64,000 bases of DNA. Source: Nonomuraea typhae (GTDB lineage: Bacteria > Actinomycetota > Actinomycetes > Streptosporangiales > Streptosporangiaceae). This document shows, piece by piece, positions 17,191 to 25,638 of the stretch. A program made the translations under genes and the position numbers. Numbering within the stretch: the first letter of the stretch is position 1; each line of letters begins with the position of its first letter. The DNA is taken from the NCBI RefSeq assembly GCF_009760925.1, contig NZ_VRLV01000007.1:248001-312000 (forward strand), in the 5' to 3' direction. The notes beneath the pieces were generated by a model. The model worked only from the letters and a program-made list of their open reading frames with translations. It was not told where the DNA came from and did not search any database.

Positions 17191-18441
17191 GTGGACGAGG
17201 CGTTGCGTGAGCGGGTGCCGTTCGGGGCGAACGGGCCCATCGGCGTGCTGGTCGATCCGCGTACCTGGCGGGCGTTGCCGTACCTGATGGTGAGTGCCGC
17301 CTTCGGGCTGGCCTGGTCGCTGCTCGTGGTCTTCGGGGGCACGATCTCGCTGGCGATGATGGCGGTCTGGATCGGCTTTCCGCTGGCCCTGGCGATCATG
17401 GTGGCCTGGCGTGGGGCAGCCATGCTGGAGCGCAGGATGGTACGGCTGGCGTTCGGGGTGAAGATCGCCGATCCCTACCGGCGGCGTCCCGAGCGCGGGT
17501 TGTTCAACCATTTGCGGTGGCTGCTGAAGGATCCGGCGACCTGGCGGGATCTGGGCTATCTGGCGCTGATGGCGCCGGTGAGCCTGCTGGAGTTCGTCGT
17601 GGTGTGGGTGCTGGGGGCGGTCGCCCTCGGGTTGATCAGCGCGTCGTTCACGGCGGAGTTCAGGTTCGGGACCGAGATGGCGGCGGACACGCTGCCGGTG
17701 CGGATGCTGGCCATGCTGGCGGGCCTGGCGATGGTCGTGCTGCTGGCCTATGCCGTACGCGGCCTGAGCTTGTTGCACGGCACGCTCGCGGCGGCCCTGC
17801 TCGGCGGCGGCGAGGAGGAGCGGCTGCGCGCCAGCCGGGCCAGGGGCATCGACGCGGCGGAGGCGGAGCGGCGCAGGATCGAACGGGACCTGCACGACGG
17901 CGCGCAACTGCTGTTGCTGTCGGTCGCCATGGACCTGGGACGGGCCCGCACCAAGCTGGACGACGACCCGGAGCAGGTCAAGGAACTCCTGGAACAGGCC
18001 CACACCGGCACCAGAGCGGCCATCGCCGAGCTGCGCGACCTCGCGCGGGGCATCCACCCGGCCATCCTCACCGACAGAGGGCTGGACGCCGCCCTGTCGG
18101 CGCTGGCCGCGCGGGCGCCCATCGGCGTGGACACCGTGGTGGAGCTGGGCGACCGGCCGCCCGCGGCCGTGGAGAGCATCGCCTACTACATCGTGGCCGA
18201 GTCGCTGGCGAACATGGCCAAGCACGCCGTCGCGACCGAGGCGTCGGTGCGGGTCGCGCGCCAGGGGCAGCAGGTCGTGGTCGAGGTGTGGGACAACGGG
18301 ATCGGCGGCGCGAGCCTGGAGCAGGGCGGCGGGCTGGCGGGCCTGGCGGACCGGGCGGCGACCATCGACGGCGTGCTGGTGGTGAGCAGCCCCGTGGGCG
18401 GACCGACGCTGGTCCGCGCGGACCTGCCGTGCGCGTGGTAG
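17191..18441 (+). CDS. Two-component sensor histidine kinase with multi-pass sensor domain
   Basis: A 416-residue kinase with a GTG start. Residues about 30-205 contain four or more membrane segments and belong by appearance to the actinobacterial 'putative sensor' type. The HisKA_3 motif ERRRIERDLHDGAQ gives phosphoacceptor H235. The HATPase domain has an N-box (ESLANMAKHA) and WDNGIGG, and a G-loop GGGLAGLADRA. It lies 10 bp before its response regulator and downstream of the palindrome at 17117-17134. The ligand is unknown. Confidence 0.9.
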   Translation: MDEALRERVPFGANGPIGVLVDPRTWRALPYLMVSAAFGLAWSLLVVFGGTISLAMMAVWIGFPLALAIMVAWRGAAMLERRMVRLAFGVKIADPYRRRPERGLFNHLRWLLKDPATWRDLGYLALMAPVSLLEFVVVWVLGAVALGLISASFTAEFRFGTEMAADTLPVRMLAMLAGLAMVVLLAYAVRGLSLLHGTLAAALLGGGEEERLRASRARGIDAAEAERRRIERDLHDGAQLLLLSVAMDLGRARTKLDDDPEQVKELLEQAHTGTRAAIAELRDLARGIHPAILTDRGLDAALSALAARAPIGVDTVVELGDRPPAAVESIAYYIVAESLANMAKHAVATEASVRVARQGQQVVVEVWDNGIGGASLEQGGGLAGLADRAATIDGVLVVSSPVGGPTLVRADLPCAW

Positions 18442-18451
18442 TCCTGGGCCC

Positions 18452-19087
18452 ATGCGCGTGGTGATCGCGGAGGACTCGGTGCTGCTGCGTGAGGGCCTGG
18501 CCCGGCTGCTGGCGGACGGCGGCATCGAGACGGTGGCCACGGTGGGCGACGGCCCGTCCCTGGTGACGGCGGTGCGCGAGCACCGGCCCGACCTGGCCGT
18601 CGTGGACGTGCGCATGCCGCCCAGCAACACCGACGAAGGACTGCGCGCCGCGCTCGAGGTGCGCAGGGCGCGGCCGGGCTTCCCGATCCTGGTGTTGTCG
18701 CAGTACGTGGAGGAGCGTTACGCCGCCGACCTGATGGGCCCGGCGGTCGGCTACCTGCTGAAAGAGCGCATCTCCGACGTCGCGGAGTTCCTGGCGGCGG
18801 TCCGGCAGGTGGCCGCGGGCGGCACGGTGATCGATCCCGAGGTGGTCCTGCAACTGCTGGGCAGGCAGCGTCGCGGCTCGCCGATGGAGACGCTCTCGCC
18901 GCGCGAGCGCGAGGTGCTGGCGCTCATGGCCGAAGGACGCTCCAACACCGCCATCGCCACCCGGCTGACGGTCAAGGAAGGCGCCGTCGAGAAGCACATC
19001 TCCGGCATCTTCGCCAAGCTCGCCCTGGGCCCGGCCCCCGAGGACCACCGCAGGGTGCTGGCCGTGCTGGCCTACCTCGGACGCTAG
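18452..19087 (+). CDS. LuxR/NarL-family response regulator
   Basis: A 211-residue regulator with receiver residues E7/D8 and phosphoacceptor D52 in AVVDVRMPP, and a conserved lysine in GYLLKERI. A C-terminal LuxR helix-turn-helix begins LSPREREVLALMAEGRSNTAI. It pairs with the kinase just upstream. It ends immediately before a strong hairpin shared with the convergent secreted-protein gene, which could be a target, though nothing in the sequence proves that. Confidence 0.92.
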   Translation: MRVVIAEDSVLLREGLARLLADGGIETVATVGDGPSLVTAVREHRPDLAVVDVRMPPSNTDEGLRAALEVRRARPGFPILVLSQYVEERYAADLMGPAVGYLLKERISDVAEFLAAVRQVAAGGTVIDPEVVLQLLGRQRRGSPMETLSPREREVLALMAEGRSNTAIATRLTVKEGAVEKHISGIFAKLALGPAPEDHRRVLAVLAYLGR

Positions 19088-19088
19088 A

Positions 19089-19120
19089 ACGGCCCGCGTC
19101 CGCAGCCGGACGCGGGCCGT
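19089..19120. terminator. Bidirectional hairpin terminator between convergent genes
   Basis: ACGGCCCGCGTCCG (19089-19102) and CGGACGCGGGCCGT (19107-19120) form a perfect 14-bp stem with a four-base loop. The convergent genes stop at 19087 and 19134, so the stem serves both. No T-tract is present on either side. Confidence 0.8.
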
Positions 19121-19133
19121 GTGCGCAGAGGGC

Positions 19134-20219
19134 TTACTTGAGGTCGGCGAACTTCTGCGGCGACCAGGCGGTCCTGGTCTTGCTGGTGCCCGGGACCTTC
19201 ACCTTGACGTAACCGTCCTTCTTGACGGTGATCTTCTTGGCGTACGAGCCGGTGGAGGTGGTCTTGACCACGTCGATCAGCTTGTACGACTTGGTCCCCT
19301 TGGCCTTGTAGTAGATCTGCAGGGTCTTCTTCGAGTAGCCCTTGCCGGACTTGTACGCCTTGCCGGAGATCTTGAAGGTCTTGGCCAGCTTCTTCTTGGG
19401 CACGGTCAGCGTGACCCTGGTCTTGGCCTTCTTGGAGACGCCGTCCTCGGGGGCGACGACGCTGAAGCCGACCTCGGCCTTGAACGACTCGTTGCCGCGG
19501 GTGGCGGTGACGACGAGGGTCCACTGGCCGGGGTCGGTGTCGTCGCTGAAGTAGGTGCTGCCGCTGTAGGAGCCGGCGTAGGAGTCCTGGCTCAGCGTGC
19601 CGAGGTCGTAGTACTCGTTGGTCTCGTCGCTGACGAGCTTGGCGCTGACCGAGCCGGCGTCCTTGACCGAGGCCCGGACGTCCACCTGGACCTCGCGGCC
19701 CTTGCGCAGGTTGACGGGGTCGGGCGAGACCGAGGCGCTGATGCCGGCCGTCTTGCCGGTGACGTTGACCGTGACCGTGTCGGTGCCCGTCGAGCCGCCC
19801 CGGTTGACCTTGAAGACCAGGGTCCAGGCGCCGGACGGGTCGTCGCTGGAGATGGTGAACGAGCCGGTCCCGGAGGCCGTGCCGGGCAGCGTGCCGTCGC
19901 TGTTCTTCTGCGGCGGCGTGTAGCTGATGCCGACACTCCGCGAGCTCTTGCCGGGGGGCGTGATCTCGGCCGACACGTCGGCCTGGACGGGCTGGTCCTT
20001 GTTGGTGCCCAGCGGGTTCTGCAGAACGAAGCCGATGGCGGCGGTGACGCTGCCGCTACCCGGCACGTAGGTGTTGCTGGCGGAAACGCCGCTGATGTCC
20101 CCGGCGGCGGCGCTCTGCGAGGTGGAAGCCGTGGCAGCCGAGGCTGTGAGTCCCGCGCCTCCGAGGAGAACGGCGGCCCCCGTGGCGGTCGCGAGCAGCA
20201 ACCGCACCTTTCTCATCAT
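19134..20219 (-). CDS. Secreted protein with Ig-like domains, function unknown
   Basis: A 361-residue protein with a Sec signal peptide (basic start, hydrophobic core LLLATATGAAVLLGGAGL, cleavage after about residue 28-30). The mature part looks like two or three beta-sandwich modules: two related repeats contain DPSGAWTLVFKV and DPGQWTLVVTA, and the last about 110 residues are Lys/Tyr/Gly-rich (KTFKISGKAYKSGKGYSKK), like SH3- or Ig-type surface modules. No catalytic motif is seen. AAAAGGA lies nine bases before the start. It converges on the two-component system and is the only gene on its strand here. Surface or wall binding is inference. Confidence 0.78.
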   Translation of the reverse strand: MMRKVRLLLATATGAAVLLGGAGLTASAATASTSQSAAAGDISGVSASNTYVPGSGSVTAAIGFVLQNPLGTNKDQPVQADVSAEITPPGKSSRSVGISYTPPQKNSDGTLPGTASGTGSFTISSDDPSGAWTLVFKVNRGGSTGTDTVTVNVTGKTAGISASVSPDPVNLRKGREVQVDVRASVKDAGSVSAKLVSDETNEYYDLGTLSQDSYAGSYSGSTYFSDDTDPGQWTLVVTATRGNESFKAEVGFSVVAPEDGVSKKAKTRVTLTVPKKKLAKTFKISGKAYKSGKGYSKKTLQIYYKAKGTKSYKLIDVVKTTSTGSYAKKITVKKDGYVKVKVPGTSKTRTAWSPQKFADLK

Positions 20220-20328
20220 CGATGGGTGTCCTTTTTGGGAAGAAAGCTAGGTTTGATGCGCGGGAGCCTAGTGTGACCCAGGTGAAATCGCCATCAAGAT
20301 CGAGGGAATGCCTGGTGGCCTGGGATGG

Positions 20329-20355
20329 TTGCAACGTCTGGCACACTGGTAGCTG
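20329..20355 (+). promoter_or_regulatory. Weak promoter candidate for rpmE
   Basis: TTGCAA (20329-20334) and TAGCTG (20350-20355) resemble -35 and -10 boxes but are only 15 bp apart, which is short. They lie about 100 bp upstream of rpmE in the divergent region with the secreted-protein gene. Confidence 0.3.
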
Positions 20356-20458
20356 AACCGAAGCGGTACCGGTTCCCGCCGCGCGCACCCAAGCCAGTGT
20401 GCGAACGCGCGCAGCCATCGTGAGGCGACCCGGCGACCGCACCCCGAAAGGACTTCAG

Positions 20459-20671
20459 ATGAAGAGCGACATCCACCCGGAGTACCACGTCACCCAGGTG
20501 ACCTGCACCTGCGGTAACTCCTTCACCACCCGCAGCACCGCCAAGAACGGCGTCATCCACGCCGACGTGTGCTCGGCCTGCCACCCGTTCTACACGGGCA
20601 AGCAGAAGATCCTCGACACCGGTGGCCGGGTGGCGCGCTTCGAGCAGCGCTTCGGCAAGAAGGCCAAGTAG
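20459..20671 (+). CDS. rpmE: 50S ribosomal protein L31 (zinc-binding form)
   Basis: A 70-residue ribosomal protein. The ATG at 20459 follows a good GAAAGGA site. Cysteines C16, C18, C38 and C41 (CTC and CSAC) make the zinc site of the C+ type, the form replaced by a Cys-less paralogue under zinc starvation in many actinomycetes. The order rpmE-prfA-prmC is conserved. A stem-loop follows the stop codon before prfA. Confidence 0.97.
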   Translation: MKSDIHPEYHVTQVTCTCGNSFTTRSTAKNGVIHADVCSACHPFYTGKQKILDTGGRVARFEQRFGKKAK

Positions 20672-20680
20672 CTCCACCGA

Positions 20681-20722
20681 CGCCGGCCCGACGCACCCCG
20701 TTGTGCGGCGGGTCGGCGTTCT
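20681..20722 (+). terminator. Hairpin after rpmE
   Basis: Bases 20681-20695 pair with 20704-20718 (15 positions, one mismatch and one G-T pair) around an eight-base loop, followed by TTCTT. It could end or attenuate transcription between rpmE and prfA, which are 90 bp apart. Confidence 0.6.
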
Positions 20723-20761
20723 TGGTGATACGGCCGGCAGGGACGACACGAAGGACGCACG

Positions 20762-21814
20762 GTGAATCTCGACGAGTTGCTCAAGGAGTATGCCGAGCTG
20801 GAGACGCAGCTCGCCGATCCCGCCGTGCACGCTGACCAGGGCAAGGCGCGCACGCTCGGCAAGCGCTACCGCCACCTGACGCCGATCGTCGGCACCTACC
20901 GCGAGCTCGACAGCGTGCGCGAGGACCTCACCGCCGCCAAGGAGCTGGCCGGTGAGGACGAGGCGTTCGCCGAGGAGGCGGCCGAGCTCGAAGCCCGGAT
21001 CCCGCAGCTGGAGGAGAAGCTCCGCCACCTGCTCATCCCGCGCGATCCCAATGATGACAAGGACATCATCATGGAGATCAAGGCCGGTGAGGGCGGTGAG
21101 GAGTCGGCGTTGTTCGCCGGCGACCTGCTGCGCATGTACCTGCGCTACGCCGAGCGCCTGGGCTGGAAGACCGAGATCATCGAGTCCCAGCACTCCGACC
21201 TCGGCGGCTACAAAGACGTCACCGTCGGCATCAAGGCCAAGGGCGACGAAGGCGTGTGGTCGCGCCTGAAGTTCGAAGGCGGCGTCCACCGCGTTCAGCG
21301 GGTGCCCGCCACCGAGTCGCAGGGCCGCATCCACACCAGCGCCGCCGGCGTCCTGGTCTACCCCGAGGCGGAAGAGGTCGATGTCCAGATCGACCCCAAC
21401 GACCTGCGCATCGACGTCTACCGCTCCAGCGGCCCCGGCGGCCAGAGCGTCAACACCACCGACTCGGCGGTGCGCATCACCCACCTGCCCACGGGCGTGG
21501 TCGTCTCCTGCCAGAACGAGAAGAGCCAGCTGCAGAACAAGGAGTCGGCGCTGCGCATCCTGCGCGCCCGCCTGCTGGCCATCGCCCAGGAGGAGGCCGA
21601 GGCCGCGGCCCAGGCCGAGCGCAAGTCGCAGGTCCGCACCGTCGACCGCTCCGAGCGCATCCGCACCTACAACTTCCCCGAGAACCGCATCTCCGACCAC
21701 CGCGTCGGCTTCAAGGCGTATAACCTCGACCAGGTTCTCGACGGTGAACTCAACGCCGTGACCCAGGCCCTGATCGACGCCGAAATGGCGGAGAAGCTCG
21801 CACAACACTCATGA
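20762..21814 (+). CDS. prfA: Peptide chain release factor 1
   Basis: A 350-residue RF1 that ends translation at UAA and UAG. It starts at a GTG (20762). The peptidyl-tRNA hydrolysis motif GGQ is at residues 226-228 within SSGPGGQSVNTT. The codon-recognition region and the C-terminal SDHRVGF segment are present. The next gene, prmC, overlaps by ATGA and modifies the GGQ glutamine, a classic functional pairing. Confidence 0.97.
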   Translation: MNLDELLKEYAELETQLADPAVHADQGKARTLGKRYRHLTPIVGTYRELDSVREDLTAAKELAGEDEAFAEEAAELEARIPQLEEKLRHLLIPRDPNDDKDIIMEIKAGEGGEESALFAGDLLRMYLRYAERLGWKTEIIESQHSDLGGYKDVTVGIKAKGDEGVWSRLKFEGGVHRVQRVPATESQGRIHTSAAGVLVYPEAEEVDVQIDPNDLRIDVYRSSGPGGQSVNTTDSAVRITHLPTGVVVSCQNEKSQLQNKESALRILRARLLAIAQEEAEAAAQAERKSQVRTVDRSERIRTYNFPENRISDHRVGFKAYNLDQVLDGELNAVTQALIDAEMAEKLAQHS

Positions 21815-22665
21815 CATTTCTGCTGGACGAGATCGCTCACGCAACGGCCCGGCTGGCCGAGGCCGGTGTGCCGTCCCCGCGTACCGACGCGGAGGAGATC
21901 GCGGCGTTCGTCCACGGCGTGCGCAGAAGCGAGTTGCACACGATCAAGGACGCCGACTTCGACGCCCTCTTCTGGGAGGGCATCGCCCGGCGCGAGGCGC
22001 GTGAGCCGCTGCAGCACATCACCGGCCACGCCTACTTCCGCTACCTGGAGCTGGAGGTCGGTCCCGGCGTCTTCGTCCCGCGCCCGGAGACCGAGGTCAT
22101 GGCCGGCTGGGCCATCGAACTCCTGCGCGCCATGGACGTCACCCAGCCGCTGGTCGTCGACCTCGGCACCGGCTCCGGCGCGATCGCGCTGTCGATCGCC
22201 CAGGAGGTCTCGCTGGCCGAGGTGCACGCCGTCGAGCTCGACCCCGGCGCCTACACCTGGGCCAAGCGCAACATCGCCGAGCACGGCCAGGGCCGGGTCC
22301 ACCTGCACCCCGACGACCTCGCCGGCGCCCTGCCCGAGCTCGACGGCACCGTCGACCTGGTCATCTCCAACCCGCCCTACATCCCGCCCGGCGCCGTGCC
22401 GCGCGATCCCGAGGTGCGCGACTACGACCCCTCGCGGGCGCTCTACGGCACCGGCGACGACGGCCTCGGGGAGGTGCGCGCGGTCGAGCGTACGGCCCGC
22501 CGCCTGCTCAGGCCGGGCGGCTGGGTGGCGGTCGAGCACGCCGACGAGCAGGGCCGGGCGGTCTACCTGACCTTCCCGGAGGACAACGGCTGGCGTGACG
22601 TACGGCTGCGCCAGGATCTCACCCGGCGGGACAGGTTCGTCACGGCCCGCCTGGGCCAGGACTAG
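21811..22665 (+). CDS. prmC: Release factor glutamine N5-methyltransferase
   Basis: A 284-residue SAM-dependent methyltransferase that methylates the GGQ glutamine of release factors. It has an N-terminal helical domain (residues 1-about 80), the SAM-binding motif DLGTGSGAIAL, and the catalytic NPPY in VISNPPYIP. It overlaps prfA by four bases. Confidence 0.96.
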   Translation: MTFLLDEIAHATARLAEAGVPSPRTDAEEIAAFVHGVRRSELHTIKDADFDALFWEGIARREAREPLQHITGHAYFRYLELEVGPGVFVPRPETEVMAGWAIELLRAMDVTQPLVVDLGTGSGAIALSIAQEVSLAEVHAVELDPGAYTWAKRNIAEHGQGRVHLHPDDLAGALPELDGTVDLVISNPPYIPPGAVPRDPEVRDYDPSRALYGTGDDGLGEVRAVERTARRLLRPGGWVAVEHADEQGRAVYLTFPEDNGWRDVRLRQDLTRRDRFVTARLGQD

Positions 22666-22707
22666 GATGCGGGCGACCACCCCGATCGCAGAGAGGCCGA
22701 CAGAGTC

Positions 22708-23355
22708 GTGGGACGACGATTTGACTGCGCGGACGCCGACCAGCGCGCCGAGGGCCTGACCGAGGCCGCGGCCGCGGTTCGCACGGGCGAGCTGGTGGTG
22801 CTGCCCACCGACACCGTTTACGGAATCGGCGCCGACGCCTTCACCCAGAGCGCCGTGAACGCGCTGCTGGAGGCCAAGGGCCGTGGCCGTGACATGCCGC
22901 CGCCCGTGCTGGTGGGCACCGTACGCGCGGCCAACGCGCTGGTGGAGGACCTCGGCCCCTTCGGCCAGGACCTCATCGACGCCTTCTGGCCCGGCCCGCT
23001 GACCATCGTCTGCAAGGCCAACCGGGCGCTGTCGTGGGACCTCGGCGACACCAAGGGCACGGTGGCGCTGCGCATGCCGCTGCACCCCGTCGCCCTCGAC
23101 CTGCTCAAGGAGACCGGCCCAATGGCCGTCTCCAGCGCCAACCGCTCCGGCGCACCGGCCGCCACCACCGCGACCGAGGCGGAGGACCAGCTGGGCGAGT
23201 CGGTCTCCGTCTACCTCGACGCCGGGCCGACCAGCGACAACACCCCCTCGACCATTCTCGACCTGACCACCGCCGTGCCGCGGCTGCTGCGGGCGGGGGC
23301 GATCCCGGTGGAGAAGCTGCGCGGGATCGTCGGATACGTCGCCACCGACGCCTGA
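22708..23355 (+). CDS. L-threonylcarbamoyladenylate synthase (Sua5/YciO/YrdC family)
   Basis: A 215-residue YrdC-domain enzyme that makes threonylcarbamoyl-AMP from threonine, bicarbonate and ATP for the t6A37 modification of tRNAs. It starts at a GTG (22708). The opening VVLPTDTVYGIGADAF, the central KGRGRDMPPPVLVG, and SSANRSGAPAATTA are family motifs. It is the short form without the extra C-terminal Sua5 domain. It lies 42 bp after prmC, in the usual actinobacterial order. Confidence 0.93.
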   Translation: MGRRFDCADADQRAEGLTEAAAAVRTGELVVLPTDTVYGIGADAFTQSAVNALLEAKGRGRDMPPPVLVGTVRAANALVEDLGPFGQDLIDAFWPGPLTIVCKANRALSWDLGDTKGTVALRMPLHPVALDLLKETGPMAVSSANRSGAPAATTATEAEDQLGESVSVYLDAGPTSDNTPSTILDLTTAVPRLLRAGAIPVEKLRGIVGYVATDA

Positions 23356-23435
23356 TCTCAGCGATACCCGCTGATTATCACGCGGGGCACGAGGGGCGTG
23401 GGCGGCCTACCGTGGTGCGCGGAGGTGGCTCGCCC

Positions 23436-25214
23436 ATGGGCAAGTTCGACGGCATGGACCCCAAACTGGTGCGTGACCTGCTGACCGAGGTGAAGCGGGC
23501 GGCGGGGGAGATGCGCACCATCGAGGGGCGGGTCACCCTGGTGATGAGCGCGGCCGGCCTGGCCACCCGCGCCACGCACCGGCCGGGGCAGGTGGCCGAG
23601 GCCGCGGAGGGCATGTCCAAGGACGTCACCACGCGGCTGGCGCTGCTGGAGAAGCGCGAGGACGCGCCCAAGGGGGCGGACGCGGGCAAGGAGCCGGTGC
23701 CCGGCACGGGCGCCGACGGCGACGGCAAGACCGAGTCCAAGACCGACGGCAAGGACGCCAAAGACGCCAAGGACGGCAAGGTCGACGGGACACCGGCTGA
23801 TGACAAGCCGGTGGTGAAGACGGAGCCGAAGGACGGCGGGGAGACGCTCGACGATCCCAAGGACAAGCGCGAGGACGACCGCTCGCGCTACGACAACCCG
23901 CGGGCCGGCGATCCCAAGTCCGACGACAAGCCCGACGCGAAGACGGACGATCCGAAGCCGGACAAGCCCGATGCGAAGGTCGACGAACCGAAGCCGGACA
24001 AACCCGACGCGAAGGTCGACGAGCCCAAGCCGGACAAACCTGATGCGAAGACGGACGACCCCAAGCCGGACAAGCCCGATGCGAAGGTCGATGAGCCTAA
24101 ACCGGACAAGCCCGATGTGAAGACCGGTGACGACAAGCCGGATGTCCCGGACACCAAGGTCGGCGACGAGGTCACCGCCTCCGACGAGAACAAGAACGAC
24201 AAGAAGGATGACCCGGTCAAGGGTGACGAGCCCAAGGACGAAGAGCGGGACAGCCGCCGCGACCGGGGCGCCGAAGCCCCCCTCGACCCCACCAAGCCCC
24301 AGGTCGTCGAGGTGGACGGCGTGAAGGTGCTCCAGGTGCCCCTCGACCCGCCCACGGCCGAGGAACTGGAGGAGCTGATCAGGAACATCGACGACGTCCG
24401 CCCCCAGGACACCCCGGCCACACCCGCCGACACCACCCCGGGCCAGCTCCAGCCCGGCGGGAAGGTGGTCGACGCGGGCGGCCTGGCCACCTCGGACGGC
24501 GACGTGACCGGCTGCGCGGCCAAGCCACCGGACCCGGCCGCCGTGCAGACACTGGTCGAGAACGCCAGGAACGTCCAGCCGATGGAGATGCCCGGCGTCG
24601 AGGTGCCCAAGGGCGAGTACGGCACGGGCGAATGGGCCCCGCAGAACATCAAACCCGACGGCCCGCCGGGCACCGTCCAACCCGGCACCCAGACAGCCGG
24701 CACGGACGGCGAGCCCACCGGCCAGACGGCCGGCACGTACGGCGAGCCCACCGGCCAGACGGCCGGCACGTACGGCGAGCCCACCGGCCAGACGGCCGGC
24801 ACCCAGACGGCCGCCGCCTATGGCGAGCCCGCGGGCGCCCAGACGGCCCCGACTGGTCAGGCGCCCGCCGCCGAGCCCACCGGGCAGCCGGATCAGCGGG
24901 CGGGTGACCGTACCGGCATCGAGAACAGCACCCCTGCGGCGGCCGGGAACGCGGGCCCGCAGCAGTGGGCCGATGACGGCAGTGACGTGGTCTCCCACGA
25001 CGCCGAGCCGCTCGACCCCGCGGTGCTGAAGACGCTGGTCGAGAACGTCAGGGACGTCCAGCCGATGGAGATGCCCGGCGTCGAGGTGCCCAAGGGCGAG
25101 TGGGGCAAGGGGGAGTGGGTGCCGGAGGACATCGGGCCGGACGGTCCGCCGGGTTCGATAGAGCCGGGTGTGGCAGGGCCGGGTTCGGTCGAGTCGGGTG
25201 ACAGGAGCAGCTGA
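23436..25214 (+). CDS. Repeat-rich acidic protein of unknown function, possibly ESX-related
   Basis: A 592-residue protein. The ATG at 23436 has GGAGG about ten bases upstream. Residues 1-75 form a predicted helical hairpin (MGKFDGMDPKLVRDLLTEVK, then VAEAAEGMSKDVTTRLALLEK) reminiscent of WXG100-type modules, though no WXG is seen. Residues about 90-260 are charged and disordered, with six 12-residue KPDAKxDxPKPD repeats. The C-terminal half has two well-matched repeats of about 45 residues centred on NVQPMEMPGVEVPKGE, a weaker copy near residue 310, and three 11-residue AGTYGEPTGQT repeats. No signal peptide is seen. It overlaps the next gene by one base (TGATG). I do not recognise the family; a link to type VII secretion is inference. 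Confidence 0.7.
   Translation: MGKFDGMDPKLVRDLLTEVKRAAGEMRTIEGRVTLVMSAAGLATRATHRPGQVAEAAEGMSKDVTTRLALLEKREDAPKGADAGKEPVPGTGADGDGKTESKTDGKDAKDAKDGKVDGTPADDKPVVKTEPKDGGETLDDPKDKREDDRSRYDNPRAGDPKSDDKPDAKTDDPKPDKPDAKVDEPKPDKPDAKVDEPKPDKPDAKTDDPKPDKPDAKVDEPKPDKPDVKTGDDKPDVPDTKVGDEVTASDENKNDKKDDPVKGDEPKDEERDSRRDRGAEAPLDPTKPQVVEVDGVKVLQVPLDPPTAEELEELIRNIDDVRPQDTPATPADTTPGQLQPGGKVVDAGGLATSDGDVTGCAAKPPDPAAVQTLVENARNVQPMEMPGVEVPKGEYGTGEWAPQNIKPDGPPGTVQPGTQTAGTDGEPTGQTAGTYGEPTGQTAGTYGEPTGQTAGTQTAAAYGEPAGAQTAPTGQAPAAEPTGQPDQRAGDRTGIENSTPAAAGNAGPQQWADDGSDVVSHDAEPLDPAVLKTLVENVRDVQPMEMPGVEVPKGEWGKGEWVPEDIGPDGPPGSIEPGVAGPGSVESGDRSS
23925..24140. repeat. Six tandem 36-bp repeats (KPDAK array)
   Basis: Units begin at 23925, 23961, 23997, 24033, 24069 and 24105 with exact 36-bp spacing. 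All are in frame and encode DKPDAKxDxPKP-type dodecapeptides. The composition predicts an extended, disordered, charge-alternating linker. Confidence 0.9.
24691..24810. repeat. Tandem 33-bp repeats
   Basis: Three units start at 24691, 24724 and 24757 and a partial fourth at 24790. Units two and three are nearly identical at DNA level and encode QTAGTYGEPTG, so they arose recently. Confidence 0.9.
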
Positions 25215-25588
25215 TGTACGTGGACCCGCCCGCGCCCCAGCCGCTCCAGCCCGGCGAGCGCCCGCCCGCCACCTCCACGGGCGCCCTGGACGGCCAGCCA
25301 CGCGCCTGGGAGTTCAATCCGGAGTATCAGCGCCTGGTGACCGCCTGGCAGTCCGTCATGCCCCTGCTGGAGTCGCTGACGGCCTCTCTGGACAAGGCAT
25401 ACCAGCTCGCCCGGAGCCCGCAGACGTGGGACGCGCCGGTCGGCTCACGGTACGTCGAGGACCTGGCGGAGTGGCGGACCCGGCTGGCCCTGTACCGGCA
25501 GGCGGTGCTGACCTCGATCAGCGACGAGGCCGCCGACACCCCGCGATGGGTGCCGAGCAACGCGGGAGCGCCGCACGCCTTCTCCTGA
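25214..25588 (+). CDS. Small helical protein, partner of the repeat-rich protein
   Basis: A 124-residue protein beginning at the ATG that overlaps the previous stop (TGATG). After a Pro-rich first 30 residues it is mostly helical (EYQRLVTAWQSVMPLLESLTASL and YVEDLAEWRTRLALYRQAVL), joined by QTWDAPVGS, which loosely resembles the turn of WXG100 proteins. No signal peptide or catalytic motif is seen. Size and coupling to the gene upstream suggest a complex of the two. Family not recognised. Confidence 0.68.
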   Translation: MYVDPPAPQPLQPGERPPATSTGALDGQPRAWEFNPEYQRLVTAWQSVMPLLESLTASLDKAYQLARSPQTWDAPVGSRYVEDLAEWRTRLALYRQAVLTSISDEAADTPRWVPSNAGAPHAFS

Positions 25589-25626
25589 ACCTCCTGGCAG
25601 AGGTGGGGGAGCAGAGGAATCGGGCG

Positions 25627-25632
25627 TACATT
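25627..25632 (+). promoter_or_regulatory. Candidate -10 for a leaderless glyA transcript
   Basis: TACATT matches TANNNT and ends six bases before the glyA ATG, while no proper ribosome site lies in between. This spacing would place the transcription start at or next to the start codon. Confidence 0.4.
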
Positions 25633-25638
25633 GAGAAA

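Noticed and set aside
23925..24140. CRISPR-like 36-bp repeats in the acidic protein gene
   Set aside because: Again contiguous in-frame coding repeats with no spacers.
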